Positions 1 through 11,437 of a stretch of 64,000 nt of DNA are shown here, piece after piece. The translations under genes were made by a program, and so were the position numbers. The notes below the pieces were generated by a model. The model worked only from the letters and a program-made list of their open reading frames with translations, searched no databases and was not told the origin of the DNA. The stretch spans positions 1 through 64,000 of the forward strand of contig JAJKFJ010022485.1 of NCBI GenBank assembly GCA_027382625.1, written 5' to 3'. The first letter of the stretch is position 1. Every line of letters starts with the position of its first letter. The DNA is from Tetmemena sp. SeJ-2015 (Eukaryota; Ciliophora; Spirotrichea; Sporadotrichida; Oxytrichidae).

Positions 1-283
1 AAATTTTTGGGGCCACTTAAATTAAAAGTCATGAGGAACACAGCAACTCCTAACTTTCTAATTGAAAGCAATTTTTAAATCAAATAAGTCCCGGGGGCCC
101 CAAAATTTTTCGAGGAGTGGGTTTTGAAATGGTAACCTAAAAGGGGACTACACCCTCCAGAGAAAAATGAAACTGAGAAGGAACATTAAATTTTTTTTGA
201 AATTTGCGGATCCATGATTAATTTAAATAAAGAAATTTTTTTTCAAAACCATTTTCACTTTCTTATCATTTTATGGGGTTTTG
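1..283 (-). mobile_element. Terminal part of a TBE-like transposon (truncated by window edge)
   Basis: The end reads, on the minus strand, AAAACCCC followed by a TGATAAGAAAGTGAAAAT block. The same block lies at both ends of the element at 31242-35858, and the AAATGAAACTGAGA segment near 165-178 recurs near 35745. C4A4-type telomere-like termini are known for TBE elements of Oxytricha. Only the last ~280 bases lie in the window, so the coding part is not visible. The terminal GGGGTTTTG at 275-283 is three bases from the stop codon of the next gene. Confidence 0.6.
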
Positions 284-285
284 AT

Positions 286-3245
286 TCACATGTTGAGGTA
301 TTAAGCTCTGGAGTTGCACACTTTCAACTTAGATATTTCACTGATTTCTTTTAGAGCTTATTTGACTTTTTCTAAAGATTTAGCAGTTGCAAAGATATCC
401 TCTTAGAGAGTAAGTTCAATCCTTATCAAAGGCTTAGGAGATGCTCCAAGATTGCTAAAAATATCTTCTAAGCTAAACACCTTCTGTTGATCTGATCCAT
501 TATTAGCTTGCATATTTTATTTAGGAGAAGATTCTCTAGAAGAGTTATGGCTTTTGTTCTTCATGGTAGTGTATAAGTTCTTATGCAGAAATGGAGATCC
601 TTCACTAATGAGAAAATGATATCAGCAAGACTCTCCTCGTTTTATTTCCTTGAATAATTATATGGCCAATTTATACTAAAAATACTGTGGTGAGGATTGA
701 GAAAGGAAAGATTAAGAAAATTATCCATATCTGAAAACAGTTGCTGCCTCTTGAGCCTGGAGAATTAAAGCAAAAGCATTCAACTTAGCTTTAGGAATAA
801 TCATGAAACTGATAAGAGCTTTTCAATGCCATACCTAGCTATCCCATCTGATAAGCTAGGCTTTCTTCAAGGTTTTCAGAAGCCAAGCTATCTCTACTAT
901 TTATAGAAAACCACAGCAATGATCTAGTTGGGATATTCTATATGAGACAAGATTTTAATAATATATTTCAATTAACATAGATGACCTCTTTTAAGGTAGG
1001 GCCTTTTAATCTTACTAAGATAGATAGTGCTATATATAGTTTTAGAGATAACAAAAGATATTGAGGTCTCTATCGTCGAAAATTTAGGGAGATAGGATTA
1101 CTGCTTTCATTTCAATACCCAAACAAGACGTGAAGTTTGCTATTTACTCCCCATTCAAATTATAAAATTAATGGAGTCTCTCTTGCTTTAGAATCCCTCA
1201 CCAAACAAGTTCAATTGCACAAAGGGCTAATTGCTTAAGATGTGGGAAATGATTTGCATGCTCTGAAGATTCTTCATATATTTATCTTGATTAAGATCCT
1301 TCTCAGTCAAATCTCCTTCCATAGCCTCGATCTCTCTTTCATTTGCGAAGAGGAAGCTTTCATTTTCTTGAATGGATTTGATCAACTACTCCTCTTCTTG
1401 TTTTAAATGAGTAAGATATTCCTCATCCTCCTTGGTATCAATAGCCAAGTAATGATGTCTCTCCTATAAACTATCTATAGCTCGCTCTACTATCTCCTAA
1501 ACCACTGAGAAACATTTTACTTAAACTGGAACTAGAATTAAGTTTATTGCTCGTGAAAGTATTTTTATTCAGAGAGAATTTGGTCGATAGTGTCCTCCGT
1601 CTGTTTGATAAGACAGTGAAATTACTCAATTGCTGTTGTTGCTTCTCTCTCATAGTTTGTTACATTTAAATCTTGCTAGATTATCTTCTGTTCAATATCA
1701 GATATTTTATTGAGCCTGTCTGATAATTCCTTCAAGCTTTTCTCCAGCAAAAGAGATAAATAAATAATAATTTGATTCTTGCTTTGCCTTGACTTCTTAG
1801 TTTTTGTTATTTACGCTATATTTGAGGTCAAGATTACTTGAGAAGTTGCTGCTGGGATTGGCACTCCGAGTTCGATTATTTAAAATATGATAATGAATAT
1901 TGTTTTTAGGAACTGTATTCCGCAACAGCTTAGAGCTCGCAGAAGAAAAAATCTTAGCCCTTCCTTATTGAAAAGTTTTCAAATTCTACGGATTAAGAAT
2001 AGGATTAGCGTTCCTCTAGATATTAACTAAATTAAATTAAACACTAAAAAGATCAAAATTGAAGGCTTTTTTCCTCAATTTATAACTACTTAATCATATT
2101 TATTTAATTTGAATGTTATTTTTAATTGCAGTATATCTTCATTTAAAAAGTTAATAACTCATATTAATTTCTTGAACTTAATAAATTCAAAATCAATATT
2201 ATGAGCTTTTATTTTAAATGTAAAATCAGTTAAAGAGTCGAAATTAAAGTGAGTTGTAAAGATAAATTAATTAGATATAAAGCAATTATGACTAAAAATA
2301 TATTTAATAAAACTTTTTATTAAAATTAAATGAGAATTTTGATAGAATCCATAAAATACTCGTATTTTATAATCCAGATTTAGCATTTTGTGGCTATCTA
2401 ATTTATAGAGGCTTGGGATTGGATTGCATTGAAGCCTTATTTTAATTAGAAATTGTTCTTTTGGAAGAGTGATTGAAGCCTTCTTTCTTTGTAAAATCAA
2501 CTGGGACTGATCTACTCTTTCTGCGATCAAATAATTAAATAAAAAAACAAATTAATATTTTTCCTGCCATTTTGTTGAGCAACTTTTTAATTCTTAATCT
2601 TGAGAAGATCAACTTTTTACTCAATAAAAATATTTGAAAACTTTTGATTGCTTTAACCTCTAATCCTGAGCCTTCATAATCGAAGTAGTGGTAAATTTTG
2701 TTAAGACCTACTAAGTGTTTGAGTTGATATGATTTGTCTAATTAGGCTTTTGAATTTTAATTGAATCTGTTTCTATTTTAGTTGAAGGTTTTGAAAGAGT
2801 TTGCAAATTAGAAGCGCCTAATTTAGCAGCAGATGAATTACAATATTAATATATTATGTTTTATTTTGAATGAATTTTGGGTAAAGCTGTGCTTTAACTT
2901 TGGAATTGGCTAGTTTTCAGGAGAATCAGGCTTCTTATATAATTGAATAAGACGATTAAATAATTCGATGAAGGTTTGGAGGTATTGGTTGCGAATTCAA
3001 AGTAAGATCTCTTCAAAGGATTTTAATCATAGTTATCCGATTAGAAGGATTCCATTTGCAAAGGTTAAGTTGCGCTGATGTTAGTTTAATTAATTAGAGA
3101 ATCTGCCACTTAGTTTTCTTCTTTCATCTCACAATCAACCTCCTTATCTATAAAGTCAAATCTTTAAGGCCGAGGCTTTAATTTTAAAATAGTATTAATC
3201 AGTTTTAACCATTGTGAAGAAATTAAAATTTGATTAGTTGTTCAT
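286..3245 (-). CDS. Coiled-coil protein, IES-interrupted, function unknown
   Basis: Read with TAA/TAG as Gln, successive stretches of the minus strand are coding in shifting frames from an ATG at 3245 to a TGA at 286-288. Clear blocks lie near 3170-2870 (polar, with DFIDKEVDCEMKEE), 2860-2640 (Ser/Thr/Gln-rich), 2530-2300, 1780-1200 (heptad-like, LLEKSLKELSDRLNKISDIE), 1130-670 and 564-286 (VFSLEDIFSNLG, then a Lys/Glu helix). Frame changes between blocks are best explained by short IESs, but several in-frame TGAs remain and decay cannot be excluded. The central block loosely recalls a nucleoporin-type coiled coil; I do not assign a family. It ends against a TBE-like end. Confidence 0.5.
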
Positions 3246-3390
3246 TATTTATTAAACTCTAACAGATTATTTAAAATTTAATGCGATATTACAATCTTTT
3301 AAGAAATTTATTTTGTTCATTTAAATTAATAGTTACGATTTTTTATAATTTTAATTGGCTTGCTATTGACAAAAGGATTTGATATCTACT

Positions 3391-3693
3391 ATGAATTCAA
3401 ATTCTATAAATTTGAGGTGTGATTTGATGAATTAAACTACTGCTGAAAGTAGTTTTCTGCTTGGTGAGAATGATTTGGGTTTGAGTTATGATATAAATTT
3501 GAATTCATATTTAATCTTACAAAATATATTTATACCAAATCTATATCTGATGGATACAGATTTATAAGATATTGTTATAATTATGTCTTTATTTTATTAC
3601 TTTCTGGATTATTGTGTATCTATAGTAAAGATATTAAATTGGATAAGATTAGTAGCTAGTAATTATGAATTAGGAAGATTACTGCTTCTATGA
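3391..3693 (+). CDS. Possible 100-aa hypothetical ORF
   Basis: With TAA/TAG as Gln, an ATG at 3391 opens 100 codons up to TGA at 3691-3693. The translation is hydrophobic toward its end (LFYYFLDYCVSIVKILNW) and rich in Asn and Leu, as expected from AT-rich DNA read by chance, so it may not be real. It sits in the 730-base gap between divergent genes (3246-3974), where I see nothing else beyond AT-rich sequence. Confidence 0.2.
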
Positions 3694-3974
3694 TACATTT
3701 TGCGTATGAGATTTAATTCAATCGTGGTCTCTTTAATATAGATTAGTCTTATATGTTTTAAGATAAAATATAATATTTTTTTAATAGAAATGATGAGTGA
3801 ATTTGTCAAATTAAAAACTCAATCTATCTTATAAATTATCTAGAGAATGAAATTGCTATTTAGTCGAATAGAAATATACTACAGTATACATTTAAATGGG
3901 AATTGATTAATTTATAGATCGTATGTGATAGTAGAGTTTGATTGTATGGATTGTAATCAAATAATTAAAATAAA

Positions 3975-6900
3975 ATGAGCAATAACTTGTTTGTAAATCC
4001 GGAGTCAGAACTCAATAAGTTCCGCCTATCCGCTCTCGTCAAGAGCGATGATAACAATGCAAGCGCCCACAGCCATCAAATAGCAGCAGATCCCCTCAAC
4101 AACTTAGGCGATGAGGAAATGAAGCACGAAGAGGATGATGTTGATATGGACATGGACAGCGATCAAAATCTAAGCCACGATGGAAACAACAACAATAATC
4201 ATGATCATCTCAGCGCAACTCAATCACTTTCCAAAGGTCAAGCTCAACACTCCCCAGTCAAAGTACTAAGCCATGGAGATAATGGTCAAGCTGCCACACC
4301 AAGGAGAAACCACGCACAGAACGGGGATGAGGCAGATGGAGAATTAGAGTTCAAAATCAAGAGCGGGGATTTCCTAACTAGCTCTAACAAGAAGCAAAGA
4401 AACTCTCTCATTTAATAAGTAATGTGCTATAAACATAGTCGAAAGTGATGCTGACGATTAGGAAGATATTTATTGTAAAAGAAGATATGATCCAATCTCA
4501 AAGAGTTCAGAAAGAATCACAATCAGCTCTCAGTCAGGTATCATAGAAAGTGGGAGGTTCTGCTGCCGCACAGGCATAAGCTGATGATGACACTGAGAAA
4601 GAGGTAGAGTCCGAAGAGGTGGAAGTGAGAGTGAGGAGTGGCGGTAATTCTAAAACTGTATCTAGAAATTCACCCGCACCAAGCAGAAAGAGCCAGTCAG
4701 GCACTTAGTCTCTCCCCAACCAGTCAGTTGCATCTGGCAGAAAACTCAAGTAAATGCTTGCAGGCATAGATGAAGAGGATGAGCCAAGCTAAGAGCAACA
4801 TGCTACTGATGAATAGGTAGAGCAATTATAGTAGAGAATTTAATGCAAAATCGTGAATTGTTTCCCTCTTAAATAACTGTCAATTATTAGCCCTTACTGT
4901 AATTGGGGTTTGAAGGCTTAATTGCGAATTTATGTAAATAAGTCTTTTTATACATAGCAGTATTACTATTTTATCTCTGAACGCTCCCTAGTGCTCGAGC
5001 TGTTTTATAGTCTAGTGTGGTATTCCGGGTGCTCAAAGCTCAAGCCATACTGCTTTAGATTCATGCTTTGCCTTGTTGTATTTCGCCTTCCAGCACTAAA
5101 CTTTTATGGCTCTCTCGACTTAACAAAGAATTTTGAAGGTAAGGCATAGCTAATATTTCAGTTGATCCAGCTTCCCTTACTTGCTCTGCACTGTGCCTTA
5201 AGCTATAGGTACATTGAGTTAAGCGAGCAATAGAAGAATGGGGTAAATGAAGAACTAGGCATGAAATCATATTAGAAATTTCAACCCCGCCAATTCGCAC
5301 CACAAACAACCCCGCCATTTCGCACCAAGGAATTCACTTTAGCCTAATGAACTTACCATATGAGAACGTTTACCAATGACCTTCTAATCTTATTTGGCTC
5401 GTGATATCATCCTGCTGTTAGACTACTTTCTAATGAGGTTGAAGCTCCTGCAACCAAGATCAATATAGTAACGTTTTTAGTATCTTGCATCCCTTGAAGC
5501 TGCAGTGCATAATAGAAGACTCAACTCCTGCTCTTCTAGGCCTCCCAAGACATCTCACAAAAATGCCTTTTCAGTTGTCAGCTACTTCACTGCGCTTGCC
5601 TTCGGTCTATCGTAGTATAGCTCTCGAGTGAGGCAGCTTTCCATAATCGTTCTCAAATGAAAGAGTCGCATCTGCTCTTAAAAAAGATCTCTGAAGAGTC
5701 CAAGGTGTAATCAAGAGACTATGACTATTAGGAGTAGTAGATGCTAGTATTGCGTTTCAATATCTCTGGGTTTATAAGTCATTCCATTTTAAAATTATGA
5801 GATGAAACCCCAAATATAATTAAAGAACTCCTTATTAATCAGTCGTTATTTAAGAGGGAAACAATTCACGATTTTGCATTAAATTCTCTACTATATTATA
5901 ATACTTTATTGAGCAGGCAGAGGAGGAATCAAGTGAAGAAGTGGCAGTGACCTTGACTCAAAAAAGCGCGCGCAAAACTTCTCAAAAAGCAACTCCAGCT
6001 GCTAGAACAAGTGCAAGAGTAGCAAGTATCAAGAAGCAACTAGAAGATCAGGATCAAGATGAAGAGGAGGAGGAATAAAAGCAGACCACTACTACTCGTT
6101 ACGGTAGAAACGCCGGCAAGGCATCTGTCACCAGCAGAGCTTCCGGTAAAAGAAGTAAGTATTTTATTAAGTGCAGCAAGAGGAAAGGGTACTCCAGCTG
6201 GAGGAAGAAGTGCAAGCAACAGACGAGGTGCGAAGAAAGGTCTCACTCAAGTTGATGAAGAGGAAGAAGAAGCTGAGTAGCAAGTGGAACAACAAGAGGT
6301 CCAGCCAGAAGAAGAGGTCGAAGCCTCACCGACAGACAAAATGAGTTATTTTTATTTTATAATGAAGTAGAGGTAAGATTCACAGTGTTCTAGAAACTAT
6401 TCTGCCACTTTATTTCAAAGGATTAATGATAGAATAAAAAGTGATTCACCAAAGTGGATATTTGATAGAGTATTAATTATTTTAATAGGTACAGAGTCAT
6501 ATCAGGAACCTTGATGAGGAGTTTGAGGTTATCTCTCGCACTGATTTACAAGGCATCGAAGAATTCCAGAAAGCTTCAGATGAGGCATTTAGTTTAATTA
6601 TTTAAAGGCAGTTGCAGAATAAGAAGAAGATATAATCTATAAATAATTGTTAATGAAGAGAACTAGGATGAAGAGATGGAGGAGCCCGAGCAGCCATCGC
6701 CATCACCTTCTCCTGTTGATTAATAAGAGGACGAATAAATGCAAGAGCAAAGCGTACCAGATGTCTAAATTCAATCAGAGATCGCAGAAGAGGATGAGGA
6801 AGAAGAATCTGTAAAGGCAACAAAAGGTGGAAAATCTGCAGCTAAGCAAACCCCCAAAGGCAGAGCTGCTGCTAAGAGAGGCAAGTCTGCTATAAAAGAG

Positions 6901-9900
6901 GAAGCAAAGAAATCAACTAAACAATCAGCAAAGCCTTCAACTAGAAAAGGTGGTAGAAAAGGAAAGTTGGCTAACCAGCTCACTGAAGAAGAAATAGAGC
7001 AACTAGAGAGTGAAGTGGAAGAGCCTGTTGAGGAAGAACAGTAGCAACCAATTATCGAATAGGAAGAAGTGGCTCCTATTGAAGAGCAAGAGATGGAAGA
7101 GTCTGAGCCTATTCAGCATTAAATCGTTATTGCTGAGGGAATTGAATGGATTCCCCGATCTGAGTCTGAAGATGTAGAGCCTCCTGAAGAAGACTTGGAA
7201 GAATTCCCAGTGCAAGAAGAAGAACCTGCATATGTAGACCAAAGAGCGGTTTTGGTTTTATCGACGAGGATGAGGAGGAAGAAGAGCCTTAAGCTGAAGA
7301 CGAGGAAGAAGGAGAAGACTATGATGAAGAATACGAAGAAGAGAGTGAGGATTTAGAAGAGGAAGGAGAGGAAGATATTGATGAGGAGGATGTTGCAGAG
7401 GCTGGAGAAGAAATGCACCACGAGGAGAGTGTTGAAGTAGTACCACCATAACCATTGGAGCAGGTTGAATCAGATCTTGAGGAGGAGGAGAAGCAAGATC
7501 AATAAATGGAGGAAGAGGAGTCTGAGCCAGAGGCAATAATTGATTTGAGATAGTAGTTTGATGAGGATGCTGACTATTCAGGCTATGAATTACAGCAGAT
7601 TTAAAGTTATACTCCTAATTTTTATAGATTGAGCAATTGTATGTCCAACAATTAGTCGAAGTGGATCAAATGAATATGTCTAAAATATTAAAATTTATGG
7701 ATCTACAACATGAAGATGAAGAAGTGAGCGAGGAGCTAGTCGCTCCAGTAAAGGCTCAGAGCAAGGCATCAGTTAAGAAAACCCCTAAGGCATAAGCAGA
7801 TCCTAAACCTAAGGCATCAGCCCGCAAATCAGAGGCAAAGGCCAAGCCAGAGAAAAAACCTTCAGCAAGAAAGCCTTCAGCCGCAAAATCAACATCTAAA
7901 AGATCTTCTTCGAAGCAAGTTGCTGAACCTGAAGATATTCATTACTTGAATATCATTATTTGCTTTAGACGTTATTATGATCGAAGAAGTTAAAGTAGAG
8001 GAAATTAAACCTAAATCTGCTGCTAAGAGCAAGACACCTAGTAGGAAGCAAGCCAAAACTCCTGAAAAGAAGCAAGCATAGACTCCTAAATAAGCAGCTA
8101 AATAAAGCCCAGTTAAGTTGCCAGCTGTCTAAATAGAGCTAGCTCAACCAAAGCCAGTCGTCAAGACTCCTGCCAAAAAAGCTTCGAAGGAAGTTTCACC
8201 AGCTAAGAAAACAGAAGCTAAGCCCCAGCCAAAGTAAGAAAAGGCACCAGCTTCCAAATCTCCAGCTCCTAAATCGGTTAAAAAAGCAAAGAGCACTTCT
8301 CCAGAGAAGAAACCAGCTCAGCCTGAGCCATAAGAAGAGCGTCAAAAAGCAAGCAGTTGAAAAGGTCCCAGTTAAAGCTGTATAAGCAGAAGTTTAGAAG
8401 CCTGTTATTAACCTCTCTCCTATTAAAGTAGCTAAGTCACAGTCTCCAGCAAAGGCCAGCGAATAAAAGAGAGGAAGAAGCCCTGCTTAGGTTCCAGAAG
8501 TTGATAAGTCAATAAGGCCTCTGTGAAGAAGGTAGTTCCTTCAAGTGCAAAGTAATCAGTCTCAAAGTCCAGACCTTAATCAGTAGCAAAGAAAAGCCTA
8601 AGGAAATCGCCATCGCCTTCTAAGTAGAGTGCCAAGAGAACTGAGATACAATAAGCGGCCTCTAACTTAAGAGAGATTATCAAATTTTTAAAAGCTTAAA
8701 TATCTTATTATATTATCATTCAGTAATATCATAAGGAAGCTTCTCCAGTGAAGTTAAAATTATCCATTAGTTTTTTCCTATAGATTAAGCAGCAACCATC
8801 TGCAAAGAAAAGCGCATCCAAGTCAGTAGTTAAGCAATCTAAATCTCCAGCAAAGCCAAAGTCTGCAATTAAAAGCAAAAGCCCAGTCAAGAAAACTCCA
8901 TCTAAGGTTGTCCAAAAGACTCCTGCAAAGATTGAAGAGCCAGCAAGTGTAAGGAGCACAAGATCTAAGCCTGCTCTGGTAGAACAAAAGCCTGTAGTTG
9001 AGCAAAAGCATAAAGCTAGTAAATCTCCAGCCAAAGCAAAGCCATCAAGTTAGACACCTAAACCAAAGCTACCAGAAGTTAAGGCTTTAAATATTGTAAA
9101 TGTAATTAAAAACTTAAATTATGCTTAAGCTCAAATCAGTCCAAAGCAGTAGTATAATAGGAGGAAAGAAGAGGAAGACCTAAAGCTATTTCTAAATCTC
9201 CCGTAAAGACTCCAGTTCCTGCTAAAAAGGAACAAGCAAAGCCTTTGCCCTTAGTTAAGCCAGTAGATAGTGTCAAAGCTGGAAATAAAAGCGTATCTAA
9301 AGAGCCCATTAAGAGCAAAGAATCTGTTAAGAAATTAGCTTTGAAATAGTCCAAATCTCCGGTCAAGCAAGTTGCTAAAACTCCAGTTAAGGCTCAATCA
9401 AAGTCTCCTTTGAAAGCCAAAAGTCGATAGACCTCTGCCAAGAAGTCAGTTTCTAAATAAATCAGATCTTCTTCAAAGGCCAAGGTAGTTTAAGCAGAGG
9501 CAGTTGCTGAGTTACCTAGAAAGAGAGAGAAGAAGCTTAGTGAAAAAGCTCAAGCATTGCTGGAGCATGCTTAGAAGAAGGTAGTACCTTTCAAAGCCAG
9601 CTAACGCTAACAATATTCTGTTCTCTCCTATTAAAAAGGAAGCACTTATTGCAAATAATAAGAAGATCGACGCCAGGAATAAGTCTCAACCTAAACAAGC
9701 AACCAAAGAAGTCCGCTTAAATTAATCTGCCTCCAAGGCAAAAGCTAAGACACCGGTTAAAGCAAGATCAGTATCTGCTCATAAGGATCTAGCAGCAGTG
9801 AAATAAGCAAGACAACTTTCATCAGTAAATATTTTTTTTTATCAAAGAAGGTCGAATAACTACCTAAAATTGGAAAGAGAGAGGCAAGATCAGTCAGCAA

Positions 9901-11024
9901 GCAGCCCAAAGAATCAGTAATCCCATCCTTAGAAAAGACAAAAAGATAGTGGAAATTCCCAAGTCTATCCCTGCCAAGCCAGCTGAAAAGAAAGTAAAGC
10001 AGCCTGTCTTTGAAAGAAAGGCACAATCACCAGTCAAGTCTAAGACCCCATCTAAGAGTGTAGCCAAAGTAACTAAGGTTGAAGCTTAAATTGAGAAAAA
10101 GGCACGAGGAAGACCTAGATCTCCAGAGAGTGCTGTGGTTCACAAATTCACAAAGTCAAGTGGCTAAATTATTGAAGTGCAGCCCGTGCAGAAGAGAGGA
10201 AGAGGAAGACCTGCTTCAAAGACTCCCGATCCAGTTGTTGAAAAGAAGAGAGAAGTCAAGGCCATTGAGAAAAAGGCAGCTCAGCAAGCTAAATCAGATA
10301 AAAAGCAGATGATTGAGAAGAAAGCCAAAAAGTCTCCATCAAAGCCCCAAAGAGCACTATCTAACCTAAGAAGGCCGTGGCTCCAGTATCAGCAAGAGTT
10401 AAGCAGGTCTAAGTCTCCACTGAAGAAATAACCTCAAATTAAATCATTTTAATTGCCAAGGTTGCACCCAGATCAGCTTCTAAGGTTAAGCCTGTAGCTA
10501 TCAAGCCTAAGGAAACTCATAAAAAGGACGTGAGGCCTAAGTCTAAGTCACCAGTGAAGCAAGAGAGAGCCTCAAGAAGCAAGGATGCTAAATCCAAGAC
10601 TCTGTCTCTGAAAAGCTAATGGCTTTAAAGGTCCCTGCTAAGTCTAAGACACCTGCAAAATCTAAATCACCTGTAAAGGCTTTACGTAAGGTTGAAAAGA
10701 AGAAGGAAATCAAGCCTAAATCAGCTTCAAAGTCCCTTGTTGGTCTCAAAAGAGCCAAGCCAGTTACTCAAAAGGTAGAACTCAAGATAAGAAAGTAAGC
10801 AGGAATCAAGGTCTCAAACAAACTCAAGTCTTAAGGGCCCCAAGGCAAGCAAGAAACCCGCTGCCAAACCACCAAGAAGGAGAAAAAGCAAGGACAAGAA
10901 GAAGCAATCACCTCTTAAGAAGCCAAAGTCTCTAAATACTTCTAAGAAAACTCTGAAAGCTAAGCCCGCAGCCAAAAAAGGCAAGATATCAACTAAGGCA
11001 GCTAAAAGCTTAAAAAAGAAGTGA
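3975..11024 (+). CDS. Giant acidic / SPK-repeat / AT-hook chromatin-type protein
   Basis: Starts at ATG 3975 and ends at TGA 11022-11024; about 1,900 residues once inserts are removed. Three compositional zones follow in order. An N-terminal polar acidic region runs to about 6300. A very acidic Glu/Asp zone (6660-7560) includes a basic patch. A long Lys/Ser/Pro zone (7700-11024) is full of SPVK, TPAK and SKSP repeats resembling linker-histone tails. Two AT-hook cores are visible: RGRP at about 10105-10116 and 10198-10209. Nuclear DNA binding and packaging is therefore likely, by inference. I do not recognise an orthologue. At least ten inserts interrupt it, several with clean pointers listed separately. 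Single-base homopolymer errors near 7241, 8343, 8511, 9943, 10364 and 10611 break the frame; adding one base at each restores it. Confidence 0.8.
4418..4436 (+). other. 19-nt IES, pointer AGT
   Basis: AGT at 4418-4420 repeats at 4437-4439. Removing 4418-4436 joins LIQQ to VESDADDQ in frame. The insert does not start with GT at a position that would restore the frame, so it is not a spliceosomal intron. Confidence 0.6.
4462..4480 (+). other. 19-nt IES, pointer GAAGATAT
   Basis: GAAGATAT at 4462-4469 repeats at 4481-4488. Excising one copy plus the spacer gives ADDQEDMIQSQRVQKESQ in a single frame. The 8-bp repeat and frame restoration make this one of the clearest IESs in the window. Confidence 0.75.
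4820..5910. mobile_element. 1,091-bp IES made of a terminal-inverted-repeat element
   Basis: GAGCA at 4820-4824 repeats at 5911-5915, and removing 4820-5910 joins DEQVEQ to AEEESSEEV in frame. Just inside, about 53 bp at 4827-4879 (TATAGTAGAGAATTTAATGC onward) reappears inverted at 5840-5895 with few differences. No protein with recognisable transposase features is seen inside, so this looks like a non-autonomous, MITE-like element whose excision is needed for the host gene. The surrounding gene supplies the proof of insertion. Confidence 0.8.
6153..6168 (+). other. 16-nt IES, pointer AAGT
   Basis: AAGT at 6153-6156 repeats at 6169-6172. Removal gives ASGKRSAARGKGTPAGG in frame. An extra AAGT copy at 6157-6160 makes the exact left edge ambiguous by 4 bases. 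Confidence 0.6.
6372..6487 (+). other. 116-nt insert: IES (pointer GGTA) or GT-AG intron
   Basis: GGTA at 6372-6375 repeats at 6488-6491. The same borders also fit a GTAAGA...AATAG intron. Removal leads into the coding run QSHIRNLDEEFEVISRTD. The sequence alone does not decide between intron and IES. Confidence 0.55.
7597..7625 (+). other. 29-nt IES, pointer AGATT
   Basis: AGATT at 7597-7601 and 7626-7630 flank an AT-rich spacer. Excision joins GYELQQI to EQLYVQQLVEVDQ in frame. Confidence 0.7.
7931..7982 (+). other. 52-nt IES, pointer GAAGA
   Basis: GAAGA at 7931-7935 repeats at 7983-7987. Excision joins KQVAEPEE to VKVEEIKPKSAAK in frame. Confidence 0.7.
9084..9122 (+). other. 39-nt IES, pointer GCTT
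   Basis: GCTT at 9084-9087 repeats at 9123-9126, around a strongly AT-rich spacer inside the Lys-rich zone. Excision keeps the preceding frame (EVKAQAQ). Confidence 0.5.
9821..9840 (+). other. 20-nt IES, pointer ATCA
   Basis: ATCA at 9821-9824 repeats at 9841-9844. Removal joins ARQLSS to KKVEQLPKIGKREARS in frame. Confidence 0.65.
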
Positions 11025-11423
11025 ATGAATAATAAGTGTGGACATCAGGCATTAAGATGATCCGAGACAATGACAAATAATATGGAAAAGGATGTCACGA
11101 GCTCTTCCCAGCATCGTGATGTCCTCGGAGGAGAGAGAAGAAGTGAAAAGTAAAATTAGTGACAGTAAAGTTGGAAGACTCTGGGAAGAGGAACAGTAAG
11201 ATACTTCTACAATTTTTAGCGTACTCCTGCGTTTACGGTAGGTTTCCATTTCTTGATTGTGACTATTTGTGTAGAGTATTAGGGTATGTGGATGAGTATA
11301 TATTTGATATGTAGAGTCTTGCTAGTGTTTCAACTTTAAATTAATATCTTTATAATCTATTTCTCTTACCCCCGCACCCGCCCAAGCATCCAACTTGAAC
11401 ACCTATTTTTATGCTGATGTTTG
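11025..11423. other. Spacer between chromatin-protein gene and CWC22 3' half
   Basis: A plus-strand ORF from ATG 11117 (MSSEEREEVKSKISDSK) runs 46 codons and could be a coding scrap. The rest is AT-rich with a C-rich patch near 11370-11390. Nothing else is recognisable. Confidence 0.3.
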
Positions 11424-11437
11424 GTATAGTAAATTAT
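11424..11437 (+). other. 14-bp pointer for CWC22 joining (GTATAGTAAATTAT)
   Basis: Identical to the reverse complement of 46033-46046, with mismatching bases on both sides. The first six bases, GTATAG, supply the 3' splice site of the intron completed by joining; TAAATTAT codes for Gln-Ile and the start of Met. Confidence 0.9.

Noticed and set aside
6040..7536. Several minus-strand ORFs rich in Leu, Phe and Ser
   Set aside because: They arise from reading Glu/Lys-rich codons in reverse; the plus strand carries the long acidic and SPK coding sequence.
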